Shown here in pieces: positions 6,615 to 11,844 of a stretch of DNA of 15,878 nt. A model generated the notes under the pieces. That model saw only the letters and a list, made by a program, of their open reading frames with translations, made no database searches and was not told the DNA's origin. This stretch comes from Firmicutes bacterium UBA4975. Its GTDB lineage: Bacteria; Bacillota; Proteinivoracia; UBA4975. The stretch is from the NCBI GenBank assembly GCA_002397155.1, contig DGZR01000059.1, forward strand, positions 2,926 through 18,803, in the 5' to 3' direction. The translations under genes were made by a program, and so were the position numbers. The first letter of the stretch is position 1. Each line of letters opens with the position of its first letter.

Positions 6615-8117
6615 ATGGAAAATACTCAGTCCTACTGGCTGGCCTCTACGCCGGAAACCGACTATCCCGGCCTGGCCAGCGACATAACCGTGGATGTGGC
6701 GGTGCTGGGCGGGGGCCTGGCCGGTCTGTCCATCGCCTGGCTGCTAAAACAAGAAGGCCTGCGGGTGGCGGTGGTGGAGGCCAATCGAATTTGCCAGGGC
6801 GTCTCCGGCCACACCACGGCCAAGATAACCTCCCAGCATGACCTGGTATACGCCGAGCTGGACCAAGTATTTGGCCGGGAAAGGGCCCGGCAGTATGCCG
6901 ACGCCAATGAGGCCGCCCTGAAGCTGATCGGCGAAACCATTAAAACCCAGGGCATTGACTGCGATTATGAGGAAAAAGCCGCCTATGTCTTTACCGAGCA
7001 GGATCAATACGTTGCCCAGATTGAAAAAGAAGGCCGGATTGCCGCCGAGCTGGGCCTTCCCGCCCAGGCCGACCCCGAACCCGGCTTGCCCTTTCCGGTA
7101 AAGGCGGCCCTGCGCTTTGATAAACAAGCCCAGTTTCACCCGCGCAAGTACGCCCTGGCCCTGGCCAGGACGATCCCCGGCGCCGGGTGCGCACTTTACG
7201 AACAGTCGCCGGTGGTGGGTCTGGAAGAAGGAAAGATCATTACCATCACGACAAAGGGGGGACCGACTATCCGGGCAGATGTCGGGGTACTGGCCACCCA
7301 CTTTCCCTGCCATGACGGCGGCGGCTTGTACTTTTCCCGCATGTACGCCGAGCGTTCTTATGTCCTGGGGGTTCGGGCCGAAAGCCCCTTGCCGGCGGGA
7401 ATGTATATCTCTGCCGAACAACCGGGCCGCTCCCTTAGAACCCAAGGGACTCCGGAAGGAGACCTGCTCTTAGTGGGGGGCGAACACCATCGCACCGGCA
7501 CAGGCAAGGAATGGCCTCATTACCAAAAGTTAGAGGATTATGCCCGGGACCACTTTAAAGTGGCCCACATCCCGTACCGCTGGTCGGCCCAGGATTACAC
7601 CAGCGCCGACAAGATCCCCTACATCGGCTATCTGAAAAAAGGGAAGGACAATCTGTTTGTGGCCACCGGTTTTCGCAAGTGGGGAATGACCACCAGCGCG
7701 GTGGCCGCCATGCTCATCCGGGACTTAATTGTCTGGGGCAGCAACCCCTGGCAGGACGTATACAGTCCCCAGCGGGGAATGGGCCTTAAGGCGGCCGGGA
7801 AAACCGCCGGGATGAACGTGGAAGTAGCCGCCGAATTGATTACCGGCAAGCTGGCAAAGGCCGGGCCCAGCAAATCTGGAGAGGCCTGGGTAGAATCCCG
7901 CCGGGGGAAAAAGATCGGCTATTACCGGGACCCCCAAGGGGAAATACACCGGGTGGATTTGACCTGCACCCACCTGGGCTGCGAAGTGGCCTGGAACAGC
8001 GCGGAGAAGACCTGGGACTGTCCCTGTCACGGCTCGCGTTTTACACCCGACGGCGAAATAATCAGCGGCCCGGCCCTAAAACCCCTGGGCCGGGACATCG
8101 ATCCGGACATAGTATAA
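6615..8117 (+). CDS. FAD-dependent oxidoreductase with C-terminal Rieske [2Fe-2S] domain (YhfW-like)
   Basis: A 500-residue fusion resembling Bacillus YhfW, whose substrate is not known to me. Residues about 25-390 form a DAO-type (glycine/D-amino-acid oxidase-like) flavoprotein: the dinucleotide-binding loop LGGGLAGLS is at 31-39, an acidic VVEAN at 53-57 ends the second strand, and ATGFRKWGMTTS at 350-361 is the C-terminal FAD contact. The Rieske domain covers about 420-500. Box 1 is CTHLGC (C451, H453) and box 2 is CPCHGS (C469, H472), with extra cysteines C456 and C471 as in disulfide-stabilised Rieske proteins; all four ligands are present. No signal peptide or membrane helix is visible, so it is probably cytoplasmic. 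The ATG at 6615 follows AAGGAG by 10 bases; an ATG at 6611 is out of frame. It is flanked by terminators, hence monocistronic. It may oxidise an amine or amino acid and pass electrons through the Rieske cluster. Confidence 0.88.
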   Translation: MENTQSYWLASTPETDYPGLASDITVDVAVLGGGLAGLSIAWLLKQEGLRVAVVEANRICQGVSGHTTAKITSQHDLVYAELDQVFGRERARQYADANEAALKLIGETIKTQGIDCDYEEKAAYVFTEQDQYVAQIEKEGRIAAELGLPAQADPEPGLPFPVKAALRFDKQAQFHPRKYALALARTIPGAGCALYEQSPVVGLEEGKIITITTKGGPTIRADVGVLATHFPCHDGGGLYFSRMYAERSYVLGVRAESPLPAGMYISAEQPGRSLRTQGTPEGDLLLVGGEHHRTGTGKEWPHYQKLEDYARDHFKVAHIPYRWSAQDYTSADKIPYIGYLKKGKDNLFVATGFRKWGMTTSAVAAMLIRDLIVWGSNPWQDVYSPQRGMGLKAAGKTAGMNVEVAAELITGKLAKAGPSKSGEAWVESRRGKKIGYYRDPQGEIHRVDLTCTHLGCEVAWNSAEKTWDCPCHGSRFTPDGEIISGPALKPLGRDIDPDIV

Positions 8118-8123
8118 GTTGAT

Positions 8124-8154
8124 GGGAGGGAACCATAAGCCCTCCCTTTTTTTT
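8124..8154 (+). terminator. strong intrinsic terminator
   Basis: GGGAGGG (8124-8130) pairs with CCCTCCC (8140-8146) around a nine-base loop and is followed by eight Ts, seven bases after the stop codon of the Rieske flavoprotein gene. Confidence 0.9.
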
Positions 8155-8158
8155 ATAC

Positions 8159-8188
8159 TTGCAGGAGAAAAGGACTGCGGGGTAGAAT
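8159..8188 (+). promoter_or_regulatory. probable sigma-A-type promoter of the five-gene dehydrogenase operon
   Basis: TTGCAG at 8159-8164 and TAGAAT at 8183-8188 are 18 bases apart. They lie directly after the preceding terminator and about 40 bases before the first gene. No operator repeat was recognised around it. Confidence 0.5.
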
Positions 8189-8213
8189 TTACTTGTATCT
8201 CGATTTACTAGCT

Positions 8214-8221
8214 AGGGGGAG
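8214..8221 (+). promoter_or_regulatory. ribosome binding site that selects a TTG start
   Basis: AGGGGGAG lies 7 bases before the TTG at 8229. An earlier in-frame TTG at 8193 has no ribosome site and would add 12 unconserved-looking residues. Confidence 0.65.
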
Positions 8222-8228
8222 AAAGATT

Positions 8229-8543
8229 TTGAGCCGAATCAGTGAACATCCGATCCTGGAGTTCGAGGACAAGCCCGTGGTCAGCTTTACTTTCGAGGGT
8301 AAAAAGCTGGAAGGACGCCAAGGAGACACTGTCGCTTCTGCCTTGCATGCCAACGGTATTTTAGTGCTCAGTCACAGCAGGCAACACAACCGTCCCCGGG
8401 GCTTTTTTTGTGCCATCGGCAAGTGTTCCTCGTGCTTGATGACTGTTGACGGCAGGGCCAATGTGCGCACCTGCACCGAACCCCTCAAGGAAGGCATGGT
8501 GGTCCGGCGCCAGCCCGCCATCGGAGGTGAACTCAAATGGTAG
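8229..8543 (+). CDS. (2Fe-2S)-binding protein, HcnA / sarcosine-oxidase-alpha N-terminal type
   Basis: A small plant-type ferredoxin-fold protein of 104 residues from the TTG at 8229. Cluster ligands are C61-x4-C66-x2-C69-x12-C82, within FFCAIGKCSSC and ending in RTC. The preceding strand pattern (VSFTFEGKKLEGRQGDT VASAL) is that of the domain found as HcnA in hydrogen cyanide synthase, as the small subunit of hydroxyproline dehydrogenases, and as the N-terminal domain of heterotetrameric sarcosine oxidase alpha. It should pass electrons within the complex and does not bind substrate itself. It is first in the five-gene operon; its last 7 bases overlap the next gene, whose ribosome site GGAGGTGA lies inside this gene. 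The basic segment SHSRQHNRPRGFF before the first cysteine is typical of the family. Confidence 0.88.
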   Translation: MSRISEHPILEFEDKPVVSFTFEGKKLEGRQGDTVASALHANGILVLSHSRQHNRPRGFFCAIGKCSSCLMTVDGRANVRTCTEPLKEGMVVRRQPAIGGELKW

Positions 8544-9616
8544 AAACCCAGCTCCTGGTTGTAGGAGGTGGGCCCGCCGGCTTGGCCGCCGCCGGGGCCG
8601 CAGCCTCCTTGGGTATCGACGTCCTCTTGGCCGACGAAGGTTTAAAACTGGGAGGGCAGTTGGTCAAGCAGACCCACAAGTTCTTCGGCTCGCGGGAACA
8701 CCACGCCGGGGTTCGGGGTATCGACATTCCTCCCCTCCTTTTGGCAAACCGCGAGAGGGTCACGGTGCTGACCGATACCACCATCATCGGCTGCTACGAA
8801 GACGGAGTGCTTACCGCCCTCACCGGCGAAGATAAATACCTGAAGATCAAGGCCCAGCGGGCAATCCTTGCTACCGGGGCCAGTGAAAAATTTCTCTCAT
8901 TTCCTGGGAACGACTTGCCCGGGGTGTACGGGGCCGGCGCCGTCCAGACCCTGATGAACCAGTACGGAGTAGTCCCCGGTCAACGGGTCCTCATGGTGGG
9001 GGCCGGCAACATCGGAGTCATCGTCAGCTACCAACTGCTCCAGGCGGGGATTCAGGTGGCGGCGGTGGTAGAAGCCGCGCCCACAATCGGCGCTTACCTG
9101 GTCCACGCCTCCAAACTGGCCCGGGCCGGGGTGCCCATTCTCACCCGCCATACCATCCTTGAGGCCAAGGGTCAAGAATCCGTGCAGTCCGCCGTCATCG
9201 CCAAGCTGGATGAAAACTGGCAGGTCATCCCCGGCAGCGAAGAAGAGCTGGCGGTGGACGTAGTCTGCCTGGCGGTGGGCCTTTCCCCGGTGATCGACCT
9301 CCTGGGTCAGATGGGCTGCAAGACTAAGTACGTGCCCGAGCTGGGAGGCGAAGTGCCCTTGCGGGACGCCGGGTTGAAGACCAGTCTGGGCTGGCTCTAT
9401 GTGGCCGGCGACGCCGCCGGGGTAGAAGAGGCCAGCGCCGCTATGGTCGAAGGGCGCTTGGCCGGGGCGGCCGCCGCCGCCGAACTGGGGGCCGACGCCG
9501 CTGCCGCCGGGGCGATCATCGCCCAGTGCCAAGCCAGCCTGGATTCTTTGCGCCGAGGACCGGTAGGGGCCAAGATCAGGGCGGGTCTTAGCAAACTGGA
9601 AGGGGGTACTTTATAA
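8537..9616 (+). CDS. FAD/NAD(P)-type oxidoreductase, HcnB / dehydrogenase-alpha core
   Basis: A 359-residue flavoprotein of the pyridine-nucleotide-disulfide oxidoreductase fold, like the central part of HcnB, opine oxidase A and the alpha subunit of archaeal dye-linked proline dehydrogenase. The FAD-binding loop VVGGGPAGLAAAG is at 8-20, ILATGA at 110-115, the second nucleotide-binding loop VGAGNIG at 154-160, and the C-terminal FAD motif YVAGDAAG at 288-295. HcnB-type proteins are about 460 residues or more and end in a BFD-like [2Fe-2S] domain. This one stops about 65 residues after the last FAD motif and lacks that domain, which is encoded two genes downstream. No redox-active CxxC is visible. 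The ATG at 8537 overlaps the previous gene by 7 bases with an ideal ribosome site; the stop overlaps the next ATG as TAATG. The expected role is electron transfer from the beta-subunit flavin towards the iron-sulfur proteins. Confidence 0.88.
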   Translation: MVETQLLVVGGGPAGLAAAGAAASLGIDVLLADEGLKLGGQLVKQTHKFFGSREHHAGVRGIDIPPLLLANRERVTVLTDTTIIGCYEDGVLTALTGEDKYLKIKAQRAILATGASEKFLSFPGNDLPGVYGAGAVQTLMNQYGVVPGQRVLMVGAGNIGVIVSYQLLQAGIQVAAVVEAAPTIGAYLVHASKLARAGVPILTRHTILEAKGQESVQSAVIAKLDENWQVIPGSEEELAVDVVCLAVGLSPVIDLLGQMGCKTKYVPELGGEVPLRDAGLKTSLGWLYVAGDAAGVEEASAAMVEGRLAGAAAAAELGADAAAAGAIIAQCQASLDSLRRGPVGAKIRAGLSKLEGGTL

Positions 9617-10119
9617 TGCTCAAGTCGTCGGGTATCGCCCAAAAAGGGGACTGGGAAGCCAAACTGCCCCAGGCCGAAAGGCGTAAGTCCGGTCCCTACG
9701 TGGTCTTTGAATGTTACCAGCAGATTCCCTGCAATCCCTGCGAGAGCGCTTGCCCCCAAAAAGCGGTGAGCATCGGCGCCGACATCAACACCATTCCCCG
9801 CATAGATTACGGCCTGTGCAACGGCTGCGGCATCTGCGTCAGCCGCTGCCCCGGCCTGGCCATATTTGTGGTGGACGAAGGCTACGCCCCGGGCTTTGCC
9901 AAAGTCCTCATCCCCTGGGAATACCGGCCCCTGCCCGCCAAGGGCGAATCAGTAATGGGGGTGGGCCGGGACGGCAAGGAACTGTGTCCGGCCGAGGTGC
10001 TGGAAGTGCGCACAGGTAAAAGGCAGGACCGCACGGCGGTCATCGGCCTCCAGGTTCCCCTGGAATTTGCCAACCTGGTCCGGGGAATTAAGGTGGGAGG
10101 TGGAAAAGATGAACGATAA
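9616..10119 (+). CDS. 2[4Fe-4S] ferredoxin-like subunit of the dehydrogenase complex
   Basis: A 167-residue iron-sulfur protein. The eight cysteines fall in two groups: C33-x5-C39-x2-C42-x3-C46-P and C68-x2-C71-x2-C74-x3-C78-P. The second is a standard [4Fe-4S] motif. The first has a longer first gap than the usual x2, though four ligands are still available. The C-terminal 90 residues carry no further cluster motif and one extra cysteine (C124, in KELCPAE); they may dock onto the flavoprotein. It resembles the roughly 19 kDa ferredoxin-like subunit of four-subunit archaeal L-proline dehydrogenases in size and gene position (from memory of that family). The start is one base into the previous stop codon, with AAGGGGGT 8 bases upstream. 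It overlaps the next gene by 11 bases. Confidence 0.85.
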   Translation: MLKSSGIAQKGDWEAKLPQAERRKSGPYVVFECYQQIPCNPCESACPQKAVSIGADINTIPRIDYGLCNGCGICVSRCPGLAIFVVDEGYAPGFAKVLIPWEYRPLPAKGESVMGVGRDGKELCPAEVLEVRTGKRQDRTAVIGLQVPLEFANLVRGIKVGGGKDER

Positions 10120-10390
10120 AGACGTCATCATTTGCCGCTGCGAGGATCTGACCCGGGAAGAGGTGCGCAAGTACATCGCCGCCGGCTACACCACCGTCGA
10201 AGAGATCAAGCGCATCTGCCGCCTGGGCATGGGTCCCTGCCAGGGCAGGACCTGCCTCCAGTTGGTGGCCCGGGAGATCGCCGCGATGACGGGCCAGGAC
10301 CTGGCGGATATAGCCCTGCCCCGGTCCCGCCCCCCGGCCAAGGGGATAAAGCTCGGCGCCCTTTTACAGGGGAGGGAAGATAATGAATAG
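10109..10390 (+). CDS. BFD-like (2Fe-2S)-binding protein
   Basis: A 93-residue protein of the bacterioferritin-associated-ferredoxin-like (Fer2_BFD) family. Ligands are C9-x-C11 in ICRCEDLT and C44-x4-C49 in GPCQGRTC, with the helical linker EEVRKYIAAGYTTVEEIKR between them. The sixth cysteine position (C37) is not a usual ligand. In HcnB and sarcosine oxidase alpha this domain is the C-terminal part of the large subunit; here it stands alone. The start is the ATG at 10109, 8 bases after GGAGG; the frame is open further upstream into the previous gene, but without a ribosome site. It overlaps its neighbours by 11 and 8 bases, so all partners are likely to be made in fixed ratio. It probably carries electrons or supports the structure of the complex. 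Confidence 0.87.
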   Translation: MNDKDVIICRCEDLTREEVRKYIAAGYTTVEEIKRICRLGMGPCQGRTCLQLVAREIAAMTGQDLADIALPRSRPPAKGIKLGALLQGREDNE

Positions 10391-11528
10391 ATCTGCTGAT
10401 GTTGTAATCATCGGCGGCGGCATCATCGGCTGCGCCACCGCCTACCACCTGGCCAAGCTGGGGGTAAAGGACATCGTCGTCCTCGAAAGAGAATACTTGG
10501 CCAGCGGCTCTACCGGCCGCTGCGGCGCCGGGGTGCGTCAGCAGTGGGGCCTCAAGATGAACATCCTCCTGGCCAAGGAGAGCATCAAGGCCTTTGAAAC
10601 CCTCAACGAGGAACTGGACACCGGCCTGGACATCGAGTTTAAACAAGAGGGCTACCTCATGCTGGCTTACACCGACCACATGGTGGAGCAGTACAAAAAA
10701 AACGTAGCCCTGCAAAAGTCCATGGGCATTGAAGTTGAATTTATGGGCCCCGAGGGGGCCAAGGAAATAGTCCCCTACCTGAACACCGAGGGGCTCCTAG
10801 CCGCCACCTTTTGCCCCAAGGACGGGCACATCAATCCCTTTGTCACCACCAACTCCTACGCCGAAGCGGCCCGCCGCTTGGGCGTCCAGATCCTGACCTA
10901 CACCGAAGTCACCGGCATCGAAGTAGAAATGGGCCGGGTCGCGGCGGTAAACACCAGCCGGGGTAAAATCTCCACCGACAAAGTGCTGAACGCCGCCGGC
11001 GGTTACTCCCGGGAAGTGGGAGAGATGGCGGGGGTTAAACTGCCCACCTACCCCGAACGCCACCAGATATTGGTCACCGAGCCGGTGGCCCCGGTCCAGG
11101 GCCCAATGGTCATCTCCCTCTACCACGGAGTCTACTGCCAGCAGACCCCCCACGGCAGCTTTATCATGGGCTTTGGCGATCCCAAGGAGGTAAAAGAGCA
11201 CACCATCTCTTCCACCTGGCACTTTATGGAGGAGATGGCGGCCAAGATTTACACCTTGCTGCCGCCCCTGGCCCAGCTCCGGGTGGTGCGCCAATGGGCG
11301 GGCTCGTACAATGTCTCCCCCGACGCCCAGCCCATCCTGGGCGAGACCCCGGTCAAGGGTTATTACACGGCGGTGGGCTTTAGCGGCCACGGCTTCATGC
11401 TCGGGCCCGTCACCGCCAAGCTGATGGCCGAGCTGATCAGCGGCCAAGAACCCCACCTGGATATCGCTCCCCTCTCCCTGGAGCGCTTTGAGAAGGGCGA
11501 GCTGATCCAGGAGCCCTCGGTGGTGTAA
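10383..11528 (+). CDS. FAD-dependent amino-acid/amine dehydrogenase, DAO family (beta subunit, HcnC/SoxB-like)
   Basis: Probable catalytic subunit of the complex, 381 residues (about 42 kDa). The DAO fold is shown by VVIIGGGIIGCATAYHLA at 7-24, the acidic VLERE at 33-37, GSTGRCGAGVRQQWG at 42-56, the mid-domain strand PERHQILVTEP at 224-234 and the C-terminal FAD motif GFSGHGFMLGP at 332-342. These match HcnC, sarcosine oxidase beta and the beta subunits of dye-linked L-proline and D-hydroxyproline dehydrogenases. No signal peptide or membrane helix is visible. The substrate is not readable: proline, hydroxyproline, sarcosine or glycine are all possible from family knowledge. The ATG at 10383 overlaps the previous gene by 8 bases and follows GGGGAGGG. 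It is the last gene of the operon, with a modest terminator after it. Oxygen use is unlikely to be needed, since electron-transfer partners are encoded beside it. Confidence 0.88.
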   Translation: MNRSADVVIIGGGIIGCATAYHLAKLGVKDIVVLEREYLASGSTGRCGAGVRQQWGLKMNILLAKESIKAFETLNEELDTGLDIEFKQEGYLMLAYTDHMVEQYKKNVALQKSMGIEVEFMGPEGAKEIVPYLNTEGLLAATFCPKDGHINPFVTTNSYAEAARRLGVQILTYTEVTGIEVEMGRVAAVNTSRGKISTDKVLNAAGGYSREVGEMAGVKLPTYPERHQILVTEPVAPVQGPMVISLYHGVYCQQTPHGSFIMGFGDPKEVKEHTISSTWHFMEEMAAKIYTLLPPLAQLRVVRQWAGSYNVSPDAQPILGETPVKGYYTAVGFSGHGFMLGPVTAKLMAELISGQEPHLDIAPLSLERFEKGELIQEPSVV

Positions 11529-11529
11529 G

Positions 11530-11554
11530 ACCCGGGAGAGTAAAACCCGGGTTT
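11530..11554 (+). terminator. likely intrinsic terminator of the dehydrogenase operon
   Basis: ACCCGGG (11530-11536) pairs with CCCGGGT (11546-11552) around a nine-base loop. The T tract is short (TTT, then CCTT), so termination may be partial. Confidence 0.55.
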
Positions 11555-11556
11555 CC

Positions 11557-11585
11557 TTGACTTGAACCCGGCTTTCCTGTATCAT
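11557..11585 (+). promoter_or_regulatory. sigma-A-type promoter of valS-folC
   Basis: TTGACT at 11557-11562 and TATCAT at 11580-11585 are 17 bases apart. Transcription would begin near 11592, just ahead of the T-box leader. Confidence 0.75.
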
Positions 11586-11600
11586 GGGCTCAATTCAATA

Positions 11601-11822
11601 ACAAAAGGCTATGATGAAGAGGAGTAAGATTGATCCGCCGGTAAGAAAGAGAGGAGAACCCCGGGCTGAAAGTTCTCCCGAAAGCGGGCATCTGAAGGTC
11701 GCTTTGGAGCCGCGCTTTTGGCGCCGGGCCTAGCCCGTTATACTCAGAGATTCCGGCAGGTTTTTCCCGGAAATTTAAGGTGGAACCGCGAGCATTCGCC
11801 CTTATAGGGCGGGTGCTCTTTT
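11601..11822 (+). promoter_or_regulatory. T-box leader (tRNA-Val-responsive riboswitch)
   Basis: A cis-acting RNA that senses uncharged tRNA and allows valS transcription. Stem I: AAAG (11604-11607) can pair with CTTT (11702-11705); AGTA (11623-11626) faces GAA (11694-11696) as the loop E motif; AGAT (11627-11630) pairs with ATCT (11690-11693). The specifier codon after GAA-G is GTC (11698-11700), for valine. A distal hairpin is GGAGAAC (11653-11659) with GTTCTCC (11672-11678). Further hairpins are CGGGC/GCCCG (11725-11737) and TTCCGG/CCGGAA (11751-11772, stem III). The T-box sequence AAGGTGGAACCGCG is at 11777-11790. The antiterminator is TAAGG (11776-11780) with CCTTA (11800-11804) and GCGA/TCGC (11788-11799), leaving the bulge TGGAACC free. 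It is mutually exclusive with the terminator. The bulge reads TGGA rather than TGGT. Confidence 0.93.
11790..11822 (+). terminator. T-box-controlled terminator
   Basis: A 12-base-pair stem, GAGCATTCGCCC with GGGCGGGTGCTC (two T-G wobbles), has loop TTATA and is followed by TTTT. Its 5' arm overlaps the antiterminator, so only one of the two can form. Confidence 0.9.
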
Positions 11823-11844
11823 AGTATAAAGGGAGGTTTTTTTC

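Noticed and set aside
11698..11700. Reading the T-box specifier as GGT (glycine) one base earlier, which would match the TGGA bulge
   Set aside because: The usual GAA-N-codon-purine spacing gives GTC, and the downstream gene is clearly valS by its HIGH, editing and KMSKS motifs.
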